Shown here piece after piece: positions 33,897 to 44,653 of a stretch of 64,000 nt of DNA. This DNA is from Kappaphycus alvarezii (lineage: Eukaryota; Rhodophyta; Florideophyceae; Gigartinales; Solieriaceae). A program made the position numbers and the translations under genes. The stretch is from positions 1-64,000 of the forward strand of contig NADL03000208.1 in assembly GCA_002205965.3 (NCBI GenBank). The letters are read 5' to 3'. Within the stretch, counting starts at the first letter, position 1. Every line of letters begins with the position of its first letter. The notes under the pieces are model-generated. The model was given only the letters and a program-made list of their open reading frames with translations, ran no database searches and was not told the origin of the DNA.

Positions 33897-35710
33897 TCAT
33901 TCCAGAGATGAGGCTACCTTGATGGCTTTTGCTTCTGTCTCTAAGCCAAGGATAGTGTCCATAAGGTCGTTCCGTAGAATGCCGTGAGGGTCAAACAGTC
34001 TGCAGATGGACTTGAATGCCTCAACGGGGTATTTTTGATAAGTGCGCAGCTGAAGCCGCGCTTTTCCTTCTGCACTATCGGCATTTCAATCTTTGCCCAA
34101 TGCTCAACGGCGTTTGCATCAGACCACAGGCGTTCTTCGCAGAGACCTTTGTACGCTTTGAACGCACTCGTGATCCTCTTGCGTGCATCTTTGTCCAGTG
34201 TAGCATCGGGCAGGTACATGATGATTCCTACCCATGAGTACGTTGCGGCGAGCTCTTTATCCGGTTTTTCCCCTGCAGGAGACATTGGCGACAGGCTTGG
34301 TGCAGTCCACCGCTGTTCGATAGGGAGTGGGCTGGGATTCTCTCCTCCTCGATCATCTGCATCAAATTCTGTACATATTGCACGTCCGCCGGGACAGGAC
34401 TTTTCTTCGGAACGGAAATGCTACTTCTGAGACCCATTGCTGCCCACCGCAATCAAACTGTAGAATACGGTCAGACCAGTCGACTCTAGTGCCTTGTGAC
34501 TTTCTCCAAAAGTCGGCCTCCGCAAAATTCACCTTCTTCACCCAATCTACGTTCAATGGATCAATGGCGAGCAATTCATCTCTCAAGGCCATAAAACTGA
34601 GTTCCCGAACCTGTGCCTCATTCAGCCTACATCTCGGACTATCCAATAAAAGCGCCCGGGTGACTGCTAGTCTCTCATCGTTAGTTATCGCACATCCTCA
34701 ATCCGCACTTTGTCCTCATCCGCAACTTCCACCATAGGATTACAAGTAACTACAACTACAGAGTCCGTGTGGGGAATCCACATATATCTCAAATGCCTAT
34801 TCTCCGCCATTAACATCTGATGCCTTTCCTTGACCTCTGCCACGCTCATAACGACGGTCTTTTCGACTAGGCGATGAGCCGGGACGCATCTTAACGTGAC
34901 CTCGGCCACTACGCCCATCAATCCCATCGCGGTTCTTGCCACCTGAAACAAAGCTGGGTCATCATCCTCAAGCGATAATTCCAGTTCACCAACCGCTGGT
35001 GTAACCATTCGTAACCCTACCACCTGTTCATCTACAGGAGATTTGCATACCCGTTCCATGGGCGCCGACTTGTATGAAACCACCGACTTGTTGCTCTGTG
35101 ATAGACGCAAAGTTTCCAAACGTTAAGCCATGTGGACGTAAGGCATCCACAACCTGATTCACGGTTGCGCCTGCTTGTACCTTTACAGTTTTGCGCTCGA
35201 CATCGACCTCTAAGATTTTGTCCATCAAAACGAGATTTACCATTCCACCCTTCTCCAATCCTAGGCCGTTGGGACTCAACGCTGATCCAACCGGTCGTAA
35301 CTTTTCCTTCCGTAGATGGGCTTGGTGAACCAAATCCTTCAACTCGTCCAATTCTCCGGTTGATAATACCTGCCAGTCTCTACAGAATGCGTGCCTGACC
35401 AATTGACAATCTCGGTAAGCTCAGCCTCTTCCCCCTTCGACCTCTGTTCCATTTCAGTTTGACTCATCTCCACCACGGCTCCAAGGCCAACTACAGACAT
35501 TACCATCGACGGCAAGAGCCAACGAGGTCGATTTTTTGTAACCGAACCAGAAGGAAATATGTGACTGGCCTGGTGATGGACACCGCGTTGGATAACGCCA
35601 TGGTGTGAGTTGACGTTTGGACAGTGGGCAGATGCAGGACTTTCGCGGAGAGTGCGGAGGTTGCTTCGAATTATTCCATAGCCGTGGCGGGCGCGTGCTC
35701 GACTGTACAT
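33897..35710 (-). CDS. GLDH: L-galactono-1,4-lactone dehydrogenase, mitochondrial
   Basis: Last step of the plant-type ascorbate pathway: oxidises L-galactono-1,4-lactone to ascorbate on the inner mitochondrial membrane with cytochrome c as acceptor; in plants also an assembly factor of complex I. Start at 35710 (MYSRARARHGYGIIRSNLRT) gives an Arg-rich presequence. Conserved segments follow: VNWSGTHSVETGRYYQPEN, RPVGSALSPNGLGLEKGG (FAD domain), GNFASITEQQVGGFIQVGAH, ELELSLEDDDPALFQVAR, IPHTDSVVVVTCNP, QFDCGGQQWVSE, YSWVGIIMYLPDA and EHWAKIEMP. The true C-terminus, in a shifted frame, ends at TGA 33897-33899. Breaks near 35340, 35050, 34690, 34360 and 34030 each fit one missing base, e.g. GAATTGG for GAATTTGG at the QPEN segment. 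No intron seen; about 600 residues. Confidence 0.9.
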
Positions 35711-35893
35711 TCCGCGAATGGAGATGGGGAAACGTCGGAGGAATCTGTTGTGTTGTTTGCGTTGAGGGATTTACAAGTGAGGGTTCGGGGGAAATCAAAT
35801 AACGCGTAGATCACGAGAACAGTGTCGAGAAATGTGTCGAAAAATTACGAAATAAGCAACGTTCTTTTCTCCTGTCCCTTGAGAATTCACTCA

Positions 35894-38493
35894 CTACCTC
35901 TGGCTAGCTAGTAAAGATCTAACTGGATAGTTCGCGTTGGTCACGTGCACAGGAGCCCGAGATATAATCCCCATAGCCACCAATGCCCACAGCAAACAAC
36001 TGAGGCGCTGATAGATGCGTGTGCGAATCGCAGTAGCGGTAGAGTGGTAGCGGGCCACAATACGCGGTATGTACTCTTCTAGAAACCAGAAGGTGGCCGG
36101 GGATGGCGCACCAAGAGAGTCAAAGGCGATGAGTTGGAGACGGAAGCCCGGGTCGCGACAGGGTTTGTCAGAGGGCGGTACCAGGCGGCGGGAGAGCTTG
36201 CGCTCGAGGTCCTGGACCTTGCGTCGGTAGGCCTGGGCAGCGGCCACGGCAGCGGCTTTTGTCGCTGCTGTGACAGAGGCAGATGTATACGGCGAAACGA
36301 TGGTGACGTCACAGGCGATGGGTCGCTCCCGGGTCCAACGGGAGGAAGAGGGGGTGGACAAGGAGATCTGCTGGTCGCAGATCGGTGCCATGTATTAGGA
36401 GCGGGGTCTCGAATTGATAGTCCAAACCTGCAACACGAAACACATGAATGCGAGGACGTTACGGATGGAGTTGTGGCGGTGGATGTGGCCAAAACGAGAG
36501 GGGCAAAAGTCAGCAGCGTAGTCGCCATAGGTATCAAGTGGTTGCTCACGGTGCTGACACTGCATCGTCATCGAGTCCGTGTAAACTGGTAGTCCTAGGA
36601 GTCGACGCAGCATTATGCGCCATCGTGGACCAGAAACTTTCGTTGCCGTAGTCGGATGCGCTTGGAGGAAGCGGCGGCAATAGTGTTTTGAAAGCGAGCC
36701 CGCGGATCTGGCGGCGAGTACGTTGAGGACACTGAGCAGAGGGGTCGGGTAGGGCGTTGTGTACAGGGTTACTACTGAAGTGACGCACAAAGTCAAGCAG
36801 AGAGAAGGAAAGACCGGTCCCTGCGGAAGCGTTTGCCCAGGAGAGCCGATGATCCAGCGGTGGTATATGCTGATGTCCGCTGGCGTGCGGGGGCAGCATC
36901 CAGGAGACTGGCGGCAACAGCGGCGGTAGAAACGGAGCGACCAACGAGAAACTTTGACCTCCAGGGCGAAGGGGAGGCGCACTTGGTCCCATGCATCGTC
37001 CGAGAGGGCGACTTTGTGGAGGGATGCATATGCCGAGCCCTGCAGAGAATCGAATTCGTCGGCGGAGTGAGCGGGATCCATCAGCTTGAACGCATGATTG
37101 ACCCGGCACGTCGAAGCAAATAGGGGGTGCATATAAAAACGGGCATTCGGCAGTTTTGCTCCGCAGAAAGGCTTCAGTGAACGTGGAGTTACCTCTCGAG
37201 GCGCCCAGAAGATCAAAGCCATCTCGGGGCACTCCGAGAGCGGGTCTTCCGCCAGGAAGGCCGCTTGGTCCGTGGCCGCCGTGTGTGGCCAATAGATGCG
37301 TGTCTTCGTCGTGTTGAGGAAAAACCCAAACGACGGGCCGCAGAGATTGAGCAGACGCGACTCGCCGAAGACCGTCCCCATGATGGTTCCATCTTCAGCA
37401 TACCACTGATTGAGAAGCATGCCCTCCTCGGCTGCAATCCGCCGTGGAAGCAGCTGGATTGTTAGTAAGAAAAGCAGCATGCTCGCCAGGTCACCCTGTT
37501 GCGTTCCTTGAGCACTGACCCGTGAAGTGCGGTCGCGTTTCGGGATGAGCAAGAGTGGCTGCGTGCGATCGTGAAGCATGTTCACGAAATGGCAAGGGTT
37601 GGGGCAGGTGCCAGTAGTAGGTCCAGCATCGACTGCCGATCAACACGAGTGAAGGCACTGTGGGCATCGATGAGGAAAGTGGCGACGTGCGGGCTGGAGG
37701 AGACCTGTTTGAGCATGGCTCTAGTATCGTGAACTATGGAGTCGATGCCTGCCTTGATCCCTTTAGCCGTCAAGAAGGGGACTGAGATATCACGGGAGGC
37801 GTCAATAGCGGATGGGAGCAGGGTCTTGGTGACTAGGCGCCGGAGGACGGAGCCCACAGCAATTGGACGTATCTTACCAGGCTTCGGCTGGATAGGTAGC
37901 AGGGTGGCAGCAAAGAGCAGGGGAGGATGTCATCCGGAAGCTCCCATTGGCCATGCCCGTGACTAATTTCGTCAGGTCGCTGATGCCTGTGACACTTCTC
38001 TCGGGGCTGATGGGGGTCGTGGCCAGCAAATGCAACCATCGGGAGGGCGTCCGTTCCGGGCCTGCGGCAGTATCACGTGGGATGCTGCGTGCAGCCGTGC
38101 AATGGCGGCCTCCGTGATGCCGGGAGGTGGAGGGAGGCTGTATTCTTGAAGTGGCGCAATAGGCCGAGCTGGAGCAGGGTGGCGGGCACGAAGCTGTGCG
38201 ATTGTGCTAGGGTCATTGACATCACCCAGCGGGGCATCATGGAGAAAGCGCATAGCCTTGTCATAGCAGGCATCAGCACAAAGTGCTTCCGAGTGGCGGA
38301 CCGCTTGGTAGGGCTGGAGGGAGGGAAAGAGCCAGTGTTCGGACGCGGCCCCAAGATATCTGCCTCGCGATATGGGGTGGAAGGATGTCATGAACGCTTG
38401 GTAGATGGTGGGGGGTGCGATCTTCGGTACGTCCGCCAGACGGAGGACGTGCCGAAGATGTAGGGGGGTTACAGAGAGAAATGCGGAGCTCAT
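35894..38493 (-). pseudogene. LINE ORF2: reverse transcriptase with C-terminal zinc knuckle and endonuclease-like domain
   Basis: Minus strand. An N-terminal basic helical region (37972-38493) contains ACYDKAMRFLHDAPLGDVND, equivalent to QYGRAMRTLHQSHIADVRD in the element at 46 kb. RT: RRLVTKTLLPSAIDA, DAHSAFTRVDRQSML, QQGDLASMLLFLL, and at 37391-37402 YAED where active elements have YADD, so a catalytic aspartate is replaced. The C-terminus has GDYAADFCP, RHNSIRNVL and CDVTIVSPY, matching the zinc-knuckle plus restriction-like endonuclease arrangement of R2/CRE-type LINEs rather than the APE type. Several frame changes; the YAED change is not an indel and indicates true decay. Confidence 0.75.
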
Positions 38494-38760
38494 GCAGACG
38501 TGCCGGATGCGGCGCTGTTCGCGGCCTGCGTCAGTGGACGCGGAGTGGCAGGCGGGACCGGAGGCAGCATGATAGCGTCGATAAGCGGTCCGAGATCTGC
38601 CGCGGACACCGGGGCCGTCGACGGAGACTGCGTCATTAAGGTGTCAAGGCGGTCACCCTCTGCTCCGGGGTGGGCGACGCGCTGCGGGCATCGGCGCTGG
38701 TCATCGCCGGAGGGGAACCCGGGGATTCATTGGAGTACGTGGGTGAGGTTGGGCTGTCCC

Positions 38761-39675
38761 TCATGACCTCGGGCGGAGGGGTGCAGGGGTGGCGGCAGGG
38801 GCAGCGGGCGAGGAAAGGACCCCAAGAGGGGCCCTTTCGGCAGGCGAGGCCCCGGTGGCTTGGGGGGGAGGCAGGGCTGTTGGACGAAGAAACTTTACTT
38901 CATTGAGTACGGGGGAGGTGCGGGGAGCGACGTGGGCAGGAGCTTGCGGAGGCTTGGTCCGGCGGGCCTGGGGAGTCGGCGGGCCTCGTTGATGCCGCGG
39001 GCGTGTATAGAAGGGTGATGGGGAAAGTGTTTCGGACATATGGCGCACCCAAGAGCGGATGGCCGTGTTTCGGAGGCGCTGAGCCTCTTGGCGGAGCCAG
39101 GTGACGACGCTTTGAGCGGCGAAGGCGTCTAGGGCGGCGGCCGTGGCTGAGATCTCCTGCGTAGTCCTTTGGAGATCTGGGAAATTCCTCTTGAAGTGAG
39201 CCAGTATCTTGAAAACTTGCTCACGTGCGGCAGGGATACATAGAGGTACGCCACTTGTCAACATGAGGCACCAGGACAGGCGTCGGTAAGGGGGTGTCCG
39301 CGAGCCGTGCAGCCTCACAGAGGAGACCGTGTGCCGTCTCGAAGGACAGAAAGGGATTGTCAGGGTGGGCGCTATGGCCATGTGCAACAGGTGGGGCGCA
39401 AAGGGGGTCTTCCGCTCCGGATCTCCAGTCCTTGGGTCGAGACGGCGGTGGGTTGAGGAAATGCAGGCGACTAGCTTGGGCGCGGGCGAGGGTGCGGGGT
39501 CAGCGTCAGCCGTTTGGCCAATGAGCTTCTGAGCTGCAGGGAGGCTCATGACCTCAGGATCAATTGGATCTGTGATGCTGTGATGCGTGGAAGCTGCACA
39601 GAGTCGAGAGGGAGCAAAGTTGTTGCGGAGGCAGGGGCGGAGGTAGAAGTGATGCGACGGCTGCGTAGGATGCAT
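38761..39675 (-). pseudogene. LINE ORF1-like protein
   Basis: A single uninterrupted frame of 304 residues upstream (minus strand) of the LINE ORF2, rich in proline, alanine and arginine, with a central helical stretch (EISATAAALDAFAAQSVVTW). No RNA-recognition motif or zinc knuckle is seen. Its position fits ORF1 of the same element. It contains a 21-base stretch (38889-38909) shared with 672-692. Confidence 0.45.
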
Positions 39676-40632
39676 TCATCCATGGCGAGCGCGGAAACAG
39701 AATTTGAATGTTATTGTTGAATTCAATAGCAAGATGAGACTTGAGGTTCTACATATGAGGCGAGCCTCTACCGACGTCGGTTGCGGATTCTCTAATACAC
39801 AGACCTGTCCCCCCTCTAGTCTTTGGAAAATAGCCGTCCTGCATCCCAAATCAGTAAAGCACCCCAATTTCTCCCCCCCACTGTTGCGGACAGAAATTAC
39901 ATCTGCATGATCATGGGCTAATGATTCCGTTGCAAAAGCAATGGTACTCGTTCGGTCTCATTGACCCTTATCATGCTCTACGTTGCCAGATGATCCGGAA
40001 TGAAGGGGTTGGTACAATATGGTAGACTAGTTTATTCATTCTTTGGAAAAACTCTGGCACCTATATTTTGTAACCACAAGAGCCTACTCTTGCTTTGATC
40101 CTACGGATGCTATCGCAAAGATGGAACTGCCGCCCGATGTTTGTAAGGCTGCGTTATGCTGTTCGGCTCTGCAGCTGCTTTGTGCGTGAACACGCATTGC
40201 GGATATCACTCGTGCGGCGATTCGCATAGCTTGACTAAAGTCTTTCAGAAGCGCGCACGTCAGCGATTGAAGCTGCTGAAACGGAAAGCACGTTTATATG
40301 CGGCGTGACTAGAGGCTAAACTTTAGACAGAATCATAACGCATGCTCATAATTTTGATAATGCTGTTGGAATGTTACCCACCCGGTCAGCTTTCCTGCCG
40401 TCGTTCCTCGGTTCAGTTGGTACTGCTATGCTATTCACGAAGCCCGCACTAAGATCTTAACGCGTGCTACTGCAGGATACGCAAATAAATACACGTCGTC
40501 TCAAACATCTACCCACGGTAAAACCAGTAAACTGTCAAAGGAAAACTGCTTAAAAGACTTTTACATAACGGAGAAGCCAGACGCAAGATTGTGATCCTAA
40601 ACCGCCCAAAAAATTCCGCCAGAGCCAAGGCA
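39676..40632. other. intergenic, no recognised gene
   Basis: Both strands were read without finding a domain; ORFs are under 70 residues. Presumably the 5' flank of the LINE and the 3' flank of the RedCAP-like gene. Confidence 0.5.
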
Positions 40633-41283
40633 TTAGAACAACAAGCCACCAAGCCACAAGTTAATAGTATCCAAGATGGGGGTCCTTGTAGCAACCGAGC
40701 TCGCAACGATGGAAATGACGCCCAACATAGCAACCCTGGAATTCCACAACTCTGCCCCTTTGTCAATCCCAACTCAAACGGCGGGAACAATCCAGCCGGC
40801 TCCTCATCCTCCTCCCCCGGCTCCAAAAGTAGCTTATCCTGAAACGAGAACGGTGCCAACGCGGCCGCCACACTAACAAACAAGACGTGGATATGCGCAA
40901 CCAAAATCACACACCGTTCCAACGAGATAGTCTTAGTATCACCCAATTGGGTCAACACTCCAAACTGTGCCAAATCCACAGGCGGTGTATCGGGAAACAA
41001 ACCGTGCCCCTTGGCATAACCCGTCGCCACCAGCATGAGAAGGCCAAACATGGCATGACGTCCGTTCCAACGCTCGGCCTTGACTGTGGCTCCCAACCGC
41101 GCTCTGCAAATTGGGGGTACTCACTCTTGTATTCCTCCATGGCTTTGTGTGAACACGGGTAATACCGCATGCAAGGTACGTTGATGCTGCGTGGTACGGC
41201 AGTGTGAGAGACTGATGCGCCGACCAGAGAGCTGCGGTGAGGACTGATGGGCGGGCTACAGGGGTGGGGGCGACGAAAGCCAT
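40633..41283 (-). CDS. RedCAP: LHC-superfamily protein, RedCAP-like, plastid
   Basis: Three-helix chlorophyll-binding-type thylakoid protein. Start at 41283 (MAFVAPTPVARPSVLTAA), with Phe near the N-terminus as in red-algal transit peptides. Mature part: AMEEYKSEYPQFAERG, then helix 1 with the LHC signature AERWNGRHAMFGLL; helix 2 about SLERCVILVAHIHVLFVSV; helix 3 with the second signature GAELWNSRVAMLGVISIVAS. The C-terminus ends at TAA 40633-40635 after NLWLGGLLF. E and R/N of ExxNGRxAMxG bind chlorophyll in the family. Length about 217 residues. The acidic loop GEEDEEPAG and wide helix 1-2 spacing suit RedCAP better than major LHC antenna, but SEP/ELIP relatives remain possible. Frame breaks near 41210, 41080 and 40735 fit missing bases. 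Confidence 0.72.
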
Positions 41284-42129
41284 GATGGGGGGGGGGGAAA
41301 GGGGTGGATGTTGTCGCAGTGGCTGGTCAGAGGTGGTGGTGCGGGATTGCTTAGCTAACGAGACGGGCAACGTGCTCTACTATGTGCAGGTAAGTTTATG
41401 CATCTATAATATGGTGACAAGATAGCAGCTGCATCCTTGCATTCGATGGGAGCAACGCTTCGGTGAAATGCGTCGCTCCCGGAGCTCCAATCGCATCTGG
41501 CATAGAGGGGCGACATCTCGACAAGAGGGTTTGAGCATGATCTCTCAACGAGTGGCAGTCCATCAAAGCTTGAATGGCGAGCGTCGCATCTGATATTTTG
41601 GGATACGCCAATGAAAAGTTGCCAACTAGCATCTTCACTGAATTCAATGATGCTTATAATAGGTAACTATGTTGTTGTGCACCTCCGTGTTCTCGGTGGA
41701 ATGCAGACGCCGCTTGCCAAATATCTGCACCGTCCATTTTGCCCCTTTTTTGCATAGGTACTGTATCTCCTGCATATCAAATGCAGCACTTTACAGTATT
41801 ACAGTAATGTACTGTAATGCTACAATTTTAATTTTGCTATACCGTACAGTACAACGAAGAAAACAACAAAGGTCCTCTGGATGCCTGCCTGTGAGCCAGA
41901 TCAGGGAATTCACCAACATCGCGGTGTCGGACGTGGATAGAACGATTAGCAGTCAATCCCGGGATGGTCGCAGCAAAGCACCAGTACCGAGTTGAATGAA
42001 TATACCACGCTAGACTGCTTTGCAATTGCAGATGGTTTCTAATCGCCAGCAGATGGTTTCATGCGAGCCAAGACGCGATTTGAATTTCCGAGTCCTCTAC
42101 CGCATCCACATGCAAATCCGGCAGCCTAG
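41284..42129. other. intergenic between RedCAP-like gene and PCID2
   Basis: Contains a G-run of ten (41287-41296), several TACAGTA/TACTGTA motifs (41758-41852), and no recognised coding domain. It could hold a missing 5' exon of PCID2, but no PCID2-like sequence was found in any frame. Confidence 0.45.
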
Positions 42130-42213
42130 TGAGCACTGCTCATGTCGCACTCATCTCTGAGCATTGCCCATGTTGCACTCATCTCTGAGCATTGCTCATG
42201 TCGCACTCTTCTC
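42130..42213 (+). repeat. 28-bp minisatellite, three copies
   Basis: Three head-to-tail units at 42130-42157, 42158-42185 and 42186-42213, each starting TGAGCA(C/T)TGC(T/C)CATGT, differing at two to four positions. It ends 23 bases upstream of the first ATG of the PCID2 frame. Confidence 0.9.
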
Positions 42214-42236
42214 GGAGCAAACAAATATCATGAAGC

Positions 42237-43223
42237 ATGACCACACCCTCTAGAATTACATTCTGTTGTGATCACGTGTCAGATTGCTTGTCCATCTACC
42301 TTGGTGCACTGGGCGGTGATTCCGGTTGGAGTATGCCACTTTTGCACGCCATGTGTGCTGATTTTCGGGTCGTTGCTGAACAGGCTGATGAACAACTAAA
42401 GTCAGAGGGGAAAAAGACCCGAAAAATGGAGGAGATAGAGCGTGCACTGAAGCGAGGGTTTACCGTTACAAACAATGACCGTCGTGAAATGGAGGAGGGA
42501 TCTCAGAGGGCGGCACACTTGGGGTCATTAACGAGCCCCTTTGAGTTTACTTCAAGCTAAACAATCTTCGTCTTTGTGGCAACTTAATCCGCACCGTGAA
42601 CGCCCCAAACTTGCCAGATTTTGACAGCTATCCAGGCCCGGATCGAGTGACGTACTGCTATTTTGCAGGAAGACTGCACTTGTACGATGATCGCATTCCT
42701 GAAGCTGCAGTGGATCTGATGTATGCATTCAAGAAAACTCCCGACTCTGAGGTGGATCACAAGAGACATATCCTTCTGTATCTCATTCCTGCCAAGATTC
42801 TAATGGGGTCCTTGCCAAGAGTCGATTTGCTCGAAAAGTACAACATGTTTTGGTATACTGGTATGAGTTATGCCATCAGAACAGGCAACATGAGGACTTT
42901 TGATGATATGGTTGACGCTCATGAGGAGATGTTTATTCGCAAAGCACTATTTAGGCGATTGAAAATATGCGTCTTGTAGTCTATCGCTCTTTATGCAAAC
43001 GGTAGTCAAGGATCATGGATACCAACAAACTGTCAATTGACAAGATTCGCTTAAGCCTGGCCTGCACCTCTATGGGAAGGATCTGCAAGCAGATGAGGTG
43101 GAGTGCATTGTTGCGAATTTGGTTTTCAGGGGCTATGTCAAAGTGCACATCTCCCACAAAGTTGGGTTCCTTGTTTTGTCGAGGAAGGAACCGGTCCATG
43201 CCGTTATACTCAAGATGAGGTGA
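42237..43223 (+). CDS. PCID2: TREX-2 subunit, PCID2/Thp1-like PCI-domain protein
   Basis: PCID2 (Thp1 in yeast) is the PCI-domain scaffold of the nuclear-pore-associated TREX-2 complex that couples transcription to mRNA export, with SAC3/GANP and DSS1. Diagnostic segments: LPVLYALCRDL-like MPLLHAMCADFRVVAEQAD, KLNNLRLCGNLIRTVNAPN, RVTYCYFAGRLHLYDD, HKRHILLYLIPAKILMGSLP, FDDMVDAHEEMFIRKALF, and the winged-helix end ADEVECIVANLVFRGYVKV...ISHKVGFLVLSRKEP, ending at TGA 43221-43223. Breaks near 42545-42560, 42965 and 43010 each fit missing single bases. The protein starts about 100 residues later than usual homologues, so an N-terminal exon or shifted frame upstream may be missing. The start at 42237 is only the first ATG. 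Confidence 0.85.
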
Positions 43224-43339
43224 AGTCGTGATGTTGGGAACGGACTAGAAGAAAAATGTGTTACTAGAAGCGTTGTTTCATTAATATCATGGCTCGTAAT
43301 GACAGAGTCGCTTAGGAGATAATGGGGCGTGTCGCTCCG

Positions 43340-43517
43340 GAAAGATGATCAACCGTGGTTGGTGATGATCAGAGTTCTAGTTTCGGGATCGCAATCTTGT
43401 TCAAATGCTTTACTTTCTTAATGCAGACGAAAGATGATCAACCGTGGTTGGTGATGATCAGATTTCTAGTTTCGGGTTGGCAGTCTTGCCAAACGCTTTA
43501 CTTCCTTACTGCAGACA
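43340..43517 (+). repeat. 89-bp tandem duplication
   Basis: Two adjacent units, 43340-43428 and 43429-43517, about 88% identical, both starting GAAAGATGATCAACCGTGG and ending at (A/C)TGCAGAC. Non-coding, just downstream of PCID2. Confidence 0.85.
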
Positions 43518-43792
43518 TGCGTGCAACGAATAGCAGGGCGGGTAATGGGAATTGGCGATTTTGCACCCTCATCATTATTCTACGAACGACTTATTCAACT
43601 GATCGAAGAAAAACGGTGAAGCACTAACGCGGAAGCGGGGAAAACGAGGGTTGCCTCATACCGATTTTTTGACCGGAGCGTAGCAACTTTTTCCTCATCT
43701 TGGATCGTGGGTTATGTGAGGAGATATGGGAAGAAAAACCTCATCACCAGTGGCGGTCTTGAAAACTGCTGGACTATCATCCTGTCGTTGGG

Positions 43793-44366
43793 TTACATGA
43801 ATGGTTGTCTTGGCAAATCGGCAAAATTGAGAGTCCAGTCGTCGGCAATCGACTTGGTGGTATCGCTGTCTAACTGTTGGTTATCAGACAGTATTTTCAG
43901 CACTTCGCGGACTGAGGCAGCACGTTTCTTTGTGTGAGGCGACTCCTTTGGCAACCAAGGCAACGCGTTTGATGACATTGGGCTGCTCTACGGCTGCGGC
44001 ATCAGCACGGAGTCTAGTGGATGAGGCGGGTCAGCTGCTTTGGTGAGGGCGAGGTGGGGGGAATGGAGTTGAGGTGCTTGATGCGAGAGGGAAGGATGGA
44101 GTGCAGGGAATTGATAGAGAAGCGCGAGTCTTTGTGATCTGGTGAGAAAGTTGGGAGACTCGAGTGTGAAGAGCATTTACACGGTCAGCGAGGGCAGTAT
44201 CAAGAGGTGACTCGGGACGATCGTTGGGGTGAATGATGCGAAGGTGACGGGTAAATGTCTTGCCAAGAGTTGCTTGGACGGCTGGGTGCAAGGTGTCGTC
44301 AGATAGCAGAGGGAGATAGGGATGTAGCGGGGAAGCAGAGGAGAGGTTGAGAGTGGAGTGAGGCAT
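43793..44366 (-). CDS. unidentified protein, about 190 residues
   Basis: Three minus-strand frames with consistent composition join into one protein: start 44366 (MPHSTLNLSSASPLHP), a helical segment with DTALADRVNALHTRVSQLSH (possible coiled coil), a proline-rich middle, and a C-terminal helical part with REVLKILSDNQQLDSDTTKS. End at 43793. The two frame changes (near 44180 and 43985) fit the missing-base pattern of the neighbouring genes. I do not recognise the family; a small structural or complex subunit is possible. Divergent from the LINE at 44.65 kb. Confidence 0.45.
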
Positions 44367-44597
44367 TGTCGCAAGTTGGGCGGGTGCAGGCTCGAAGATG
44401 AGGGATGTGTGAAGATGAGGGGGGGGGTGACGGTGGCGAATGGATCGGAAAGCACTTTATTTAACGGCTTGGATGTTTTGATGATTTGAATATTTGAACC
44501 CAACTGTTGGCGGGACGTGGCGTATGTATTGATGAGTCAATTTTTGATCCGGTTTGGGAGTGATCCATTGAGACATAAGGAACTGGGACCACAGCCT

Positions 44598-44612
44598 CAC
44601 ACACACACACAC
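44598..44612. repeat. (CA)n microsatellite
   Basis: A short CA run immediately upstream of LINE ORF1. Confidence 0.9.
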
Positions 44613-44653
44613 CCTCCAACACTGCTGCACCCCACTGAGCAAACCACGCCAAC

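Noticed and set aside
36546-37292. 248-residue minus-strand frame overlapping LINE ORF2
   Set aside because: Alternative frame of the LINE; part may be true frame after a deletion, but it is not a separate gene.
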